DNA from: Winslowiella arboricola
Lineage (GTDB): Bacteria; Pseudomonadota; Gammaproteobacteria; Enterobacterales; Enterobacteriaceae
Assembly (NCBI RefSeq): GCF_025527015.1
Contig: NZ_JAODIM010000038.1
Coordinates: 124,001-188,000 of the forward strand
Direction: 5' to 3'
DNA: 64,000 bases
Numbering within the stretch: the stretch's first letter is position 1; each line of letters opens with the position of its first letter. The position numbers and the translations under genes are program-made. The notes below the pieces were generated by a model that saw nothing but the letters and a program-made list of their open reading frames with translations, made no database searches and was not told the origin of the DNA. Below, piece after piece: positions 1 through 7,093 of the stretch.

Positions 1-1
1 T

Positions 2-700
2 TTTCAGGTCCATCTTGCCGGTGTGCCGGGTGGTTTTCTGCTGGAGAATCTCGGCTACACCTTTGGTTTTGTTATCGTGATTATGGCGCGCCAGCAGCTG
101 TTTACCGAAAATACCGTCACGGCGGTCTTGCCGATTATGCATAAACCGACCGGCAGCAACTTTCTGCTGCTGTTCCGGCTATGGGGCATTGTGCTGGCAG
201 GCAATCTGACAGGCACTGCCCTTGGGGCGCTGGCATTTAATCATATGCCGATTTTTGATGAAGCCACGCGCGCGGCCTTTACTCATATCAGTGAAAAAGT
301 GATGGCGAACAGTCCGGGAGAGATGTTTGCCAATGCGGTGATTTCCGGCTGGATTATCGCCACTATGGTATGGATGTTTCCCTCCGCCGGTTCGGCGAAG
401 ATTATCGTGATTATAATGATGACCTGGCTGGTAGCACTGGGCGATTTAGCGCATATCGTGGTCGGATCGGTGGAGGTACTGTATCTGGTGTTTAACGGCA
501 CCATTAGCTGGCACGAGTTCCTCTGGCCATTTGCCCTGCCGACGCTGGCGGGCAATATCATTGGCGGCACCTTTATCTTTGCTTTGATCAGCCATGCGCA
601 GATCCGCAATGAAATTAGCCTGAAAGCGAAGGCTGAGGCGGCGGCGAAGAAGAAACAAGCTGAGCGTCAGGAGAAGAACGCGGAAAATAGTCAGCAGTAA
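2..700 (+). CDS. yfdC: YfdC, formate/nitrite-transporter family inner membrane protein (3' part)
   Basis: This is the C-terminal part of a FocA/NirC-superfamily channel-like membrane protein; the reading frame is open from base 2, so the start lies outside the window. The visible part has several hydrophobic segments and the stretch MARQQLFTENTVTAV, which is typical of YfdC, and it ends in a charged, lysine- and glutamate-rich cytoplasmic tail. The next gene is tRNA-Arg(CCU), exactly as E. coli yfdC precedes argW, which supports the assignment. The transported substrate of YfdC is not established. Identification rests on recalled similarity to the E. coli protein over the whole visible length. 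Confidence 0.93.
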   Translation, partial: FQVHLAGVPGGFLLENLGYTFGFVIVIMARQQLFTENTVTAVLPIMHKPTGSNFLLLFRLWGIVLAGNLTGTALGALAFNHMPIFDEATRAAFTHISEKVMANSPGEMFANAVISGWIIATMVWMFPSAGSAKIIVIIMMTWLVALGDLAHIVVGSVEVLYLVFNGTISWHEFLWPFALPTLAGNIIGGTFIFALISHAQIRNEISLKAKAEAAAKKKQAERQEKNAENSQQ

Positions 701-775
701 TTGCTGACAGAATGAGCAAACAGGCGGGTAAGTGGTTAATCTGCGTGTAAAAACGCGCTATACTCCCCCGCCTTG

Positions 776-850
776 GTCCCCTTAGTTAAATGGATATAAC
801 GAGCCCCTCCTAAGGGCTAGTTGCAGGTTCGATTCCTGCAGGGGACACCA
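776..850 (+). tRNA. argW: tRNA-Arg (anticodon CCU)
   Basis: A 75-nt cloverleaf with an encoded CCA end. The anticodon loop reads CTCCTAA, giving anticodon CCU, which decodes AGG. The T-arm is GCAGGTTCGATTCCTGC. A TATACT -10 box lies just upstream, at about 759-764. The gene follows yfdC, as in E. coli, where argW is a prophage attachment site. Here phage-derived genes also follow it, but no second copy of the tRNA 3' end was seen further right. Confidence 0.97.
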
Positions 851-1585
851 TGTTCGAGTAACCGCGCATTACCCCCCGGTAAAAAAACCGCCTGTTTCAA
901 CCGTTTGTATCAATTCTGAGTTAGTTACAAGAAAGATGCGTGATTCTAAATTGGCCGTCTGTCAGACGGCTACGCATAAGAAGTTCCGGGCTGTCTCAAA
1001 AGGGATATTTTCCGATATGTTGCCACCGCCCTATCGACCAGATAGTGATTTATTATCCGCACGCTCAAGCATTTTCATAATATCTTCATGATCGGATTTA
1101 ACTTCAATAAAGCGACCTGTCACGTTTGAGTTAGCTTCACGAATAATACTCTATTTGTAAAATTCGTTAATAAATACAACTTATTTGACCAAGGCACAAT
1201 TGGCATGTGAACTTAGCCACTCCCGTTTTAGCGCAGTGTGCAAAGTATTTAATCTTATATTTAATAAACCTACAGATAAATAACAAAAAAAACCAAGATA
1301 ATCTAATTTAAATACAATTACATTGCCATGGGAATTATATATTTATGGTCAATGGTCATATCATGCCTTTGCAATTATACTAGCATAACCATCCCATGAT
1401 AGATCGTATTTCTGGTCAACTTAGAAAACAGGTATTTCAGTGAGGATAACTACATTACTTTTTTTCAGCAATGTCAAATATTCTAAAATCAGGGAAATTT
1501 ACATCTGAATCGGTCACCCCAATCAGTTTGCATTATGTGAACTTTAATTGACTCAGAGGTATTTTTTCGCCTCATTATAAATACT
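851..1585. other. AT-rich tRNA-proximal region without an intact gene
   Basis: About 730 bp downstream of the tRNA-Arg gene. The stretch from about 1140 to 1580 is strongly AT-rich compared with the flanking backbone and has no credible ORF on either strand. The only coding-like remnant is a minus-strand fragment at 1031-1150. The base composition and the position next to a tRNA gene fit foreign, decayed DNA. No integrase and no repeat of the tRNA 3' end could be found. Confidence 0.6.
1031..1150 (-). pseudogene. Possible 3' fragment of a lost protein gene
   Basis: On the minus strand the frame is open for about 39 codons and ends at a TAG (1033-1031). The translation, including EVKSDHEDIMKMLERADNK, is hydrophilic and protein-like. 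There is no start codon with a ribosome-binding site; the frame is closed upstream by a stop at 1153-1151. It is probably the tail of a gene whose 5' part was lost. I do not recognise the family, and it may be chance. Confidence 0.25.
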
Positions 1586-1590
1586 GCTAA

Positions 1591-1614
1591 ACGGCAAAAA
1601 CGGCAAAAACGGCA
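1591..1614 (+). repeat. Short tandem repeat, 9-bp unit
   Basis: The 9-mer ACGGCAAAA occurs twice in tandem, followed by a partial third copy (ACGGCA). It lies in noncoding DNA downstream of the bacteriocin immunity gene. No function is evident. Confidence 0.8.
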
Positions 1615-1643
1615 CTACACCGTACCCGCCAGCGTTTTAACAA

Positions 1644-1668
1644 GCCGAACACCAAAATGGTGTTCGGC
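1644..1668 (-). terminator. Hairpin, probable end of the bacteriocin operon
   Basis: A perfect inverted repeat, GCCGAACACC and GGTGTTCGGC, separated by AAAAT, so the stem is 10-11 bp. Read on the minus strand, downstream of the immunity gene, it is followed by TTGTTAAAA, which is only a weak U-tract. It is the best candidate for the 3' boundary of the minus-strand bacteriocin transcript, about 180 nt after the immunity stop. Confidence 0.5.
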
Positions 1669-1851
1669 AGTAAGCTGATCACTGAATACCAGTTATGTGG
1701 CCTTGCTCCCTGCCCCCTATTGATAAGCATAATCACCTGATTACCTTCATTTTCAAAACTGGCACCAAACAGCTGTTGAAAACTTCCAACTCCTGATACC
1801 AACCTCTGTTAACAGGATGCCTGCACTACAAGGGTCTGTAGAGAGTTACGG

Positions 1852-2112
1852 TTACTGTCCTAGTATTTGTTTAACTTGACGCAGAAGTTCATCAGCACCG
1901 TACTCAGAGTAGTGCCGGTCTGGTTCAGGGTTATACTGATCAGCTAAGCAAAAAATAGTGGACAGTTTTTCATTCAGCTCGGCAAGATCTTCAGCCAAAC
2001 GGCCACTGTCTCGTTCTGCTTTCCATTGAACCTGATAAGAATCCGCGAACTGATCAGCGGTAATGTTCCCATCAGCGTAATCTTTCACAAACTGCAATAA
2101 TTTCTGGCTCAT
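1852..2112 (-). CDS. Colicin D-type immunity protein
   Basis: An 86-residue acidic cytoplasmic protein that should bind and neutralise the tRNase domain of the neighbouring bacteriocin. The C-terminal half (YNPEPDRHYSEYGADELL, then a short helix) resembles the colicin D immunity family, where an FxPDxDR...Y segment is followed by a helix with VxxIL. Its ATG overlaps the bacteriocin stop codon (ATGA), and an AGGAG precedes it inside the end of the bacteriocin gene, so the two are translationally coupled. Toxin followed at once by immunity gene is the standard order for nuclease bacteriocins. Cognate specificity is inferred from position and family. Confidence 0.85.
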   Translation of the reverse strand: MSQKLLQFVKDYADGNITADQFADSYQVQWKAERDSGRLAEDLAELNEKLSTIFCLADQYNPEPDRHYSEYGADELLRQVKQILGQ

Positions 2113-4367
2113 CGTAAAACTCCTGTATTGATGTAATTCTGGTATTGACTGGTTAAGGCTTTAGGGTCTAATAACCAACCTGACACAAACATATCCTGTT
2201 TGTCGATTATGACCACTCTTAATGTCTTTTCATTAAAGTAGACCCTGGAGCCTTCAACCATTGAGTAGGTTCCTTTCTCAATGGTCGATGGATCTTCGAG
2301 ATGCGCTTCAATAGCATCGCGAAATTTAGCCAATGTTTCGCGATTCTTTTTAGTATCGTTAATTCCAAAATCGGGCGCATGTTTGAACTTACGATCTAAC
2401 TGTTTACGAGTAAATCTGCCGTCATCCAGACTGTCCTGAAACATGACATACATCGGTTTCAGATTCAATTCTTCAAATACTAAAATAAAGTCGCTGAAAT
2501 CCGGCTCGTCAGTCAATGGATAAGTTTCAATATTGAAATCAGTATCTGGCACATTGTGATTACCAGTATCACTGATACCAACCTCAGTGACTATAGGCGT
2601 CACTAATGGTGGTAAACCGCCGGCCTCAGGAACACTATCCGGTGAGACAAGTATGGTTCGAGACGGTAAAGTATCGGTAGCAGGGATAGTGTAGCCATAA
2701 AATCCGGTCGCTTCATCTATGACAGCATTAACGACGTTGATAGTCGTCGGCTTTTCAGTGCGAACAAGCTCGGTATTGAACCGGTCGTTATCATAATAAA
2801 CCCGGCCCCTTACAAGAGAATCAACTGTGCCACCACTTTTTAAAGCGGCTTTGATAGTTTTATCATCAGGCAAATTTAGTGCTGAAGGATCCATTACGGT
2901 AGAAAACATATTGATGTTATTACGACCAGGAACATCAGCACTGCCTTCTCCTGCCTTGGGGATATAAGCAATTGATGCAATGAGTGCTCCAATGCTGGTA
3001 CCGGCAATAGCCACACCTGACAATTCACTAACCACTCCACGGACGAACGCCCAGGCTGCGGTAGCCGCTTTACCACTCAGCGAAATGGTGCCAAGTCCGG
3101 TTTCAGCGAATACCATTGGCGTTTTTGAAACCGCCATCGCAGCAGCAAGTGCTTTAACACCAAAGACATTTGGCTCCTCAAGGCGTGACATTGCAGCTTC
3201 TTTTGCTGCAACTTTGGTGGCGGCTTCCGCTGCTGCTTTTGCCTCTGCATCAGCAACAGCTCTGGCTTTAGCATCGGCCTCCTGTTGAGCTTTGATACGG
3301 GTAGCCTCTTCTGCCTGGCGTTTTATCTCAGCGTCGCGTTTGGCTTTTGCATCCGCCTGCGCTTGAGCCAGCGCAGTATCTGCATTTTTCTTACTCGCTA
3401 ATGCTGTGTTATAGCTTGCGTTAGCTGCACTAAGTTTACTTTGTGCGTCCTGCCTCTGCTTGATGACGGCGTCAAGAGTGGACTTTTTATCTGCTGTTAC
3501 CTTCTTAGCCGCTTGATACTGGGAATACTTTGCTCTTTCGAACATACCTGCGGTGGTATTCGCCGGAGCGCCTGAGGGTGTTTTAAGCCATTCCTGGCGC
3601 CTGACCTCTTCTGCTGCCACTGCGGAGTTATATTCAGCCTGACGCTGATTAACCTTGGTGCTTAGCGTGTTAAAACTAGTTTGCGCACTACTCCGCGACT
3701 GAGTAGCACTATTCAGAGCTGTTTGCGCTGTATTAGCGTTACGTTGTGCGGCCTCCAGCGGATGCGCAGCATCCCATTCCGCTTGTTTTCGTTTAGCGTC
3801 CTCTGCCGCTTTGTGTTTAGCTTCAGCAGCCGCTTTAGTCTCGGCCTCTTTTTTAGCCGCCGCTGCCGCTGCCACTTTTTTTGCATTAATCTGGGCCTGA
3901 ACTAACGCTTTTGCACTATTTTTACGGGCTGCTTCATTGCCAGCCCAATCCTTGCGCGAAGCCTGGGCCGGTCGGGAGAACAAATTGACTGCGGTGATTT
4001 GATCGCTTCCATTGACCGTTACCGTGTAGATATACCCGTCAATTGCCGCCTGAAAACCTTCTTTAATAGGGGCAGTGACATTAGTACGAAGGTTAGCATT
4101 CCCGCTGCCACCTTTGTCGTCAGACCAGTGAATGGAATTGTCTCCTACCCAGCGTGCTCCATCACGGATCTCAATTCTGGGTTCTCCTTTTTCATCATAA
4201 GTTATCGCTGACTTATCCTCTTTAATATGAGCCGTGCTCCAGTAACCATAACCACGTTCGCCACCAGAATTGCCTGAACCCGATCCGGTATTAACACCAC
4301 CGGTTGGACCCCGACTGCCGCCCCCAAACTGATTGTTATGAGCATTATCAGCACCATTTCCAGCCAT
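2109..4367 (-). CDS. Colicin D-like tRNase bacteriocin (S-type pyocin/colicin architecture)
   Basis: A 752-residue modular toxin. Residues 1-45 are glycine/serine-rich and probably disordered, as in Tol-dependent colicins. Residues about 143-396 form a long Ala/Lys/Glu/Gln coiled coil, expected to bind the receptor. Residues about 400-640 resemble the S-type pyocin/colicin translocation region. The last ~100 residues match the colicin D tRNase domain: KFKH at 660-663 matches the Lys-x-Lys-His catalytic group of colicin D, followed by KGTY, VYFN, VVIID and SGW. Colicin D cleaves the anticodon loops of tRNA-Arg isoacceptors; that target is inferred here. The start at 4367 (MAGNGADN) has a GAGGAA ribosome-binding site; the reading frame extends upstream through a terminator and was rejected. 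No signal peptide is present, so release should depend on the lysis genes upstream. Confidence 0.88.
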   Translation of the reverse strand: MAGNGADNAHNNQFGGGSRGPTGGVNTGSGSGNSGGERGYGYWSTAHIKEDKSAITYDEKGEPRIEIRDGARWVGDNSIHWSDDKGGSGNANLRTNVTAPIKEGFQAAIDGYIYTVTVNGSDQITAVNLFSRPAQASRKDWAGNEAARKNSAKALVQAQINAKKVAAAAAAKKEAETKAAAEAKHKAAEDAKRKQAEWDAAHPLEAAQRNANTAQTALNSATQSRSSAQTSFNTLSTKVNQRQAEYNSAVAAEEVRRQEWLKTPSGAPANTTAGMFERAKYSQYQAAKKVTADKKSTLDAVIKQRQDAQSKLSAANASYNTALASKKNADTALAQAQADAKAKRDAEIKRQAEEATRIKAQQEADAKARAVADAEAKAAAEAATKVAAKEAAMSRLEEPNVFGVKALAAAMAVSKTPMVFAETGLGTISLSGKAATAAWAFVRGVVSELSGVAIAGTSIGALIASIAYIPKAGEGSADVPGRNNINMFSTVMDPSALNLPDDKTIKAALKSGGTVDSLVRGRVYYDNDRFNTELVRTEKPTTINVVNAVIDEATGFYGYTIPATDTLPSRTILVSPDSVPEAGGLPPLVTPIVTEVGISDTGNHNVPDTDFNIETYPLTDEPDFSDFILVFEELNLKPMYVMFQDSLDDGRFTRKQLDRKFKHAPDFGINDTKKNRETLAKFRDAIEAHLEDPSTIEKGTYSMVEGSRVYFNEKTLRVVIIDKQDMFVSGWLLDPKALTSQYQNYINTGVLR

Positions 4368-4390
4368 AAAACATTCCTCTTTGATGTTAT

Positions 4391-4406
4391 GCCTGTAATA
4401 ACAGGC
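4391..4406 (-). other. Palindrome in the bacteriocin 5' leader
   Basis: GCCTGT-AATA-ACAGGC is a perfect 6-4-6 inverted repeat between the upstream terminator and the bacteriocin ribosome-binding site. It could form a small leader hairpin or be a protein-binding site. It does not have the LexA-box spacing. Confidence 0.4.
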
Positions 4407-4407
4407 G

Positions 4408-4433
4408 AAAAAAAGCCCCGCGATAGCGAGGCT
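4408..4433 (-). terminator. Terminator between lysis/cargo genes and bacteriocin gene
   Basis: On the minus strand the arms AGCCTCGC and GCGGGGCT surround loop TATC and are followed by seven Ts. It lies after the cargo gene and the Rz-tail remnant and before the bacteriocin ribosome-binding site. Transcripts from the lysis promoter must read through it to reach the bacteriocin, unless a separate promoter exists; no convincing promoter is visible in the remaining ~40 nt. Confidence 0.75.
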
Positions 4434-4434
4434 G

Positions 4435-4488
4435 TTACTGCTTAAGGCACTGCGTGTTGATGTATTGCTGCAAACTGCCAATGATCAT
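4435..4488 (-). pseudogene. Duplicated, diverged 3' end of an Rz spanin gene
   Basis: The minus-strand frame from 4488 to 4435 reads MIIGSLQQYINTQCLKQ and a stop, nearly the same as the C-terminus of the intact Rz gene (MIAGLQHYINEQCLK at 5437-5390). The copies differ at several bases and by one codon, so they are diverged and not a recent duplication. The cargo gene at 5363-4485 lies exactly between them. This suggests that the cargo entered by recombination between related lysis cassettes. The fragment overlaps the last 4 bases of the cargo gene. Confidence 0.8.
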
Positions 4489-5363
4489 TTCGTTACGCTG
4501 TTGTCAATCGTCTTCAAGGCAGTGCCATCCTGCTGTTTGATGATATTTAACTGAACGTTGTCAGACTTTCGCGCAGCCAGCACGTTAATATCTTTCTGAT
4601 CGTCACAGTTGAAATCACCCTGCAAGGAAAGCGCAATGGCCTGAAGCGAGGCGTCAGTGCTGAACGTGACAAATTTCACCACATTGTTCTTATCGATAAT
4701 TTTCACACCGATAGCGCCGGTTACACTGTTCTGGTAAAGGTCATACACCACTCCATTACGTGAATCAGTATCTACCAGTACGTCAGAACCAAGGTTTTCA
4801 GCGCTGGTCACCACCACTGCATCAATATCTGCGCCTGGAGCGTTTCCGCCAGTTGTTCGGCTGGTGTCCACGATTTTAACCAATGCAAATGAACCGGTGA
4901 TTGATGCCAGGGAGTCAACATCAAAGCCTATAACTGAACCACGAGTGGTTGCTGATCCAGATGGCGTAGGATTGATGTCCTGGAACGCTACCGGGGCTTT
5001 CAGCCAGTTCACTCCATCGTTCGAAACGTATGCGTCAAACGAGTCGTAAACCGCCTCTTCGTATATAAAGAAGTCAGCAGCATTGGTGCCGTTCTTTTTG
5101 ATAGCGAGCGGTTCAAAGGACAGCACAACATTGCCTCCCGGACCCAGTGCAAAGGCCTGCTCACTTTCGCTGAAATAATTCGGGGCGCCCAGGGCATGGG
5201 CGGGAACGTTGTAGCCACTTGCCACGCCTGAGCCAGGCGTATAACTAACGACTTTAGTCGCATAACCCTGAGCAGTTCCTGGAATATCCGGATAACCGGT
5301 ATAGGACTGCGCAAAGACAGAGGTAGATAAAAGGCAGGTGAAAGCAAAAATTGCGTTTTTCAT
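4485..5363 (-). CDS. Secreted protein of unknown function, cargo of the lysis cassette
   Basis: A 292-residue protein that starts MKNAIFAFTCLLSTSVFAQ, a clear Sec signal peptide with probable cleavage after FAQ or FA-Q. The mature part is rich in Gly, Ser, Thr, Asp and Val and looks like beta-structure of an extracellular or periplasmic protein; it contains VSYTPGSGVASGYNVP and an acidic C-terminal segment DFNCDDQKDINVLAARK resembling an FG-GAP/VCBS-like or dockerin-like turn. I do not recognise the family. The gene sits between the intact Rz gene and a duplicated Rz tail, in operon orientation with the lysis genes. It is probably a moron gene; a role in host interaction or surface binding is only a guess. 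Confidence 0.7.
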   Translation of the reverse strand: MKNAIFAFTCLLSTSVFAQSYTGYPDIPGTAQGYATKVVSYTPGSGVASGYNVPAHALGAPNYFSESEQAFALGPGGNVVLSFEPLAIKKNGTNAADFFIYEEAVYDSFDAYVSNDGVNWLKAPVAFQDINPTPSGSATTRGSVIGFDVDSLASITGSFALVKIVDTSRTTGGNAPGADIDAVVVTSAENLGSDVLVDTDSRNGVVYDLYQNSVTGAIGVKIIDKNNVVKFVTFSTDASLQAIALSLQGDFNCDDQKDINVLAARKSDNVQLNIIKQQDGTALKTIDNSVTK

Positions 5364-5389
5364 GATTTTCCTTACTTGTGGGATGAAAA

Positions 5390-5842
5390 CTATTTGAGGC
5401 ACTGTTCATTGATGTAATGCTGCAAACCGGCGATCATCTTTCCGCTGGTTTCGATCCGACTTCTGAGAGTGAAATAATCCCGTTGAGCGGCGTCAGTAAG
5501 TCGGGCGCGGGTTGCATCATCCATGCTGGCGGCGGCTGGGGCAGTGCGCTGCTGGCAGGTGGCATTGAGCTGCAACCGGTGATGGCCAGCAGAGAGATCG
5601 CGCTCAAGCTGATCAATACTGGCTTGTGCATCGGCTAACTCCTTTGTGTATTTTTGGTCAAGCGCAGCAACACTTTTCTGCCGCCGCTGCATATCGTCGA
5701 TGGTTTGCTGACGGATCATCACCTGCTTTTCCGCCTGTTGAAACTGGCGGTAATAGTGACTGACCGCTTGCGTCAGGCAGATAATTAGCGCAATCAGGCA
5801 AACGCCAGCTACCAGACGCCAGTGCTTTAGCAGCCGGATCAT
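5390..5842 (-). CDS. Rz-like inner membrane spanin (i-spanin)
   Basis: A 150-residue type II membrane protein. One N-terminal transmembrane segment (about residues 9-27, LVAGVCLIALIICLTQAV) is followed by a periplasmic domain with long coiled coil (about 30-85) and a C-terminal part ending in QCLK. This is the plan of lambda Rz (Phage_lysis family). Spanins join inner and outer membranes and cause membrane fusion in the last step of phage lysis. The start overlaps the endolysin stop (ATGA), and the Rz1 gene is nested inside in another frame. Intact length and order point to a working lysis module. Confidence 0.9.
   Translation of the reverse strand: MIRLLKHWRLVAGVCLIALIICLTQAVSHYYRQFQQAEKQVMIRQQTIDDMQRRQKSVAALDQKYTKELADAQASIDQLERDLSAGHHRLQLNATCQQRTAPAAASMDDATRARLTDAAQRDYFTLRSRIETSGKMIAGLQHYINEQCLK
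5434..5631 (-). CDS. Rz1-like outer membrane lipoprotein spanin (o-spanin), nested in Rz
   Basis: A 65-residue ORF entirely inside the Rz gene in another frame. It has a lipoprotein signal peptide with lipobox LAITGC, and the mature peptide is proline-rich (MPPASSALPQPPPAW), the hallmark of Rz1. AAGGAG lies 7 nt before the ATG. The mature lipoprotein should sit in the outer membrane and bind the C-terminus of Rz. The embedded arrangement is the same as in phage lambda. Confidence 0.9.
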   Translation of the reverse strand: MHKPVLISLSAISLLAITGCSSMPPASSALPQPPPAWMMQPAPDLLTPLNGIISLSEVGSKPAER

Positions 5843-6378
5843 TGATCTATCCCCCAGCAGCTCAGCCCGGCTTCCTGGTCACGCCGTTCGACCTGGCCAT
5901 AACAGCCATTGGCCTGCCCGCGGGTTAGCCGGCAGTCGCGTCCACCATCATGTACCCACTGTTTGATTGCCGCGCAGGCGCCTCTGCGGTCCCCCGCATT
6001 CAGCTTGCGATAAAAGGTTGAGGAAAAACATTTGCCGGGACCAATATTGTAGGGGCAGAAAGAAGCGATCCCGGCCTTCTGTGCTGCGGTGAGCGGAACC
6101 TTCACATTGCGATCCACCCAGGCGATGGCTTTGCGACTTTCAGCAGCATTGACTTCATCACATCGTGCCGATGACAATCTCATCCCTGCTATCACCGGCC
6201 TGCCATCGATACGCGTCACGCCCCGGCAAATGGTCCAGATGCCCGCACTGTCGCGATAAGCAGCGCGATAATTGCCCTCTTTCTCATCGAGAAACTGGTC
6301 GAGGATCACCGGTGCTGAAGCGCCGCCGACAATCAAAGCCACAACGGCAGCGCTGAGTTTGGTTTTCAGTTTTGCCAT
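5839..6378 (-). CDS. SAR endolysin, GH24 lysozyme
   Basis: A 179-residue phage lysozyme that cleaves peptidoglycan glycan strands. The N-terminus has a weakly hydrophobic, Ala/Gly-rich segment (about residues 8-26) typical of a signal-anchor-release domain, as in phage 21 R. The catalytic triad Glu34-x8-Asp43-x5-Thr49 of the T4/P21 lysozyme family is intact (KEGNY...YRDSAGIWT). Because SAR endolysins reach the periplasm through Sec and are activated by membrane depolarisation, the partner should be a pinholin-like holin. The gene starts directly after the holin stop and overlaps Rz by 4 bp. Confidence 0.92.
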   Translation of the reverse strand: MAKLKTKLSAAVVALIVGGASAPVILDQFLDEKEGNYRAAYRDSAGIWTICRGVTRIDGRPVIAGMRLSSARCDEVNAAESRKAIAWVDRNVKVPLTAAQKAGIASFCPYNIGPGKCFSSTFYRKLNAGDRRGACAAIKQWVHDGGRDCRLTRGQANGCYGQVERRDQEAGLSCWGIDQ

Positions 6379-6678
6379 TCAAGCCTCGGTTTTGGTCATT
6401 GCATCAGAAATCACCGCGATGGCGCCAGAGCGCTGTTCACAGGGTTTTTCCTGAGCTTCGCGGATGTAGTTTTCAATAAGTTGCGTCCGGCGCGTATCTT
6501 CCCGGCGCTTTGCCCGGGCATCAATACGGCCACTGATATAAGACGCCAGCGAGATTGCGACACCGAACGCACCAAAAATAAAATAGGCCAGATCCTGCGT
6601 CGTCCATCCCAGCGCCGCCGCAAGGGTCGCCAGCCACGCAAAGAACTGGGTAACAATATTTCCGGAATGGGCGTTCAT
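6379..6678 (-). CDS. Phage holin
   Basis: A 99-residue small membrane protein, first gene of the lysis operon. After a short hydrophilic start come two hydrophobic segments (about residues 9-25 and 30-48, FAWLATLAAALGW and FIFGAFGVAISLASYISG), then a charged tail with many Arg, Lys and Glu. This is the layout of a small two-segment holin. The start at 6678 (MNAHSGN) was preferred over a GTG five codons earlier; GAGGTGG lies upstream. Its role is to depolarise the membrane and so time activation of the SAR endolysin encoded next. The exact holin family is uncertain. Confidence 0.8.
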   Translation of the reverse strand: MNAHSGNIVTQFFAWLATLAAALGWTTQDLAYFIFGAFGVAISLASYISGRIDARAKRREDTRRTQLIENYIREAQEKPCEQRSGAIAVISDAMTKTEA

Positions 6679-6903
6679 TTTGTGATTTTCCACCTCTGAT
6701 TTCCGTTGTGCTTGAGCAGAAAAAATCAGGCAGCCTGCGGTCTGTTTGGTTAACTTTCAGCAAGTTGCTTTCGTGGTATCGGGTACCCGAAAGAAACTTT
6801 CGCTAGTGAGCAGCATTGCCGTTCAACCCTGAACCCGCCGCGCTCCCGACGCATGGTTTAATGTCGCGCCGTTCGACTTATCTCAACGTTGTTGCGTTTC
6901 GAT
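6679..6903 (-). other. Untranslated leader of the lysis operon
   Basis: About 225 nt separate the predicted promoter from the holin start, with no credible ORF. On the minus strand it contains a hairpin CGAAAG-TTT-CTTTCG (6787-6801) and, shortly before the holin, a small stem CAGG-CTG-CCTG followed by ATTTTTT (about 6720-6737), which may be a weak leader terminator, as lambda-type late operons have downstream of their late promoter. No Q-like antiterminator gene is present in the window. Confidence 0.4.
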
Positions 6904-6909
6904 GGGCTC

Positions 6910-6951
6910 ATTTAAAACCATAGTTGTAATCATGTCAACAACCATGGTTGT
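6910..6951 (-). promoter_or_regulatory. Lysis-operon promoter with two repressor operators
   Basis: On the minus strand, TTGACA (6938-6933) is followed after exactly 17 bp by TTAAAT (6915-6910). Two operator-like sites overlap it: a perfect 14-bp palindrome ACAACCATGGTTGT at 6938-6951, touching the -35, and an imperfect copy AAAACCATAGTTGT at 6914-6927, in the spacer and -10. Their starts are 24 bp apart. The same half-site GGTTGTA/TACAACC occurs around the repressor's own promoter, so the repressor at 7819-7094 is the likely ligand. Confidence 0.75.
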
Positions 6952-7044
6952 AATTAAAGGCGTAACAGGGTGTAGGTGGTTGTTTTTAATGTACTTAAAG
7001 TTGTAATTTATTTTATGATAGTTGTTTTATCGCGTTACAGAGAC

Positions 7045-7072
7045 AAAAAAGCCCGGCTTTGGCGCCAGGCTT
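7045..7072 (-). terminator. Terminator of the repressor gene
   Basis: On the minus strand the arms AAGCCTGGC and GCCGGGCTT (one G-U pair) enclose a 6-nt loop and are followed by six Ts. It lies about 20 nt after the repressor stop and so separates repressor from lysis-operon transcription. Confidence 0.85.
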
Positions 7073-7093
7073 AATCGGTAAACAGAGGAGGGT

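Noticed and set aside
1587-1802. 71-residue minus-strand ORF
   Set aside because: It runs through the 9-bp tandem repeat and the perfect hairpin, has no convincing ribosome-binding site, and the translation has low-complexity repeats (AVFAVFAV).
4391-4406. LexA (SOS) box before the toxin gene
   Set aside because: The palindrome is CTGT-N4-ACAG; a LexA box needs CTGT-N8-ACAG.
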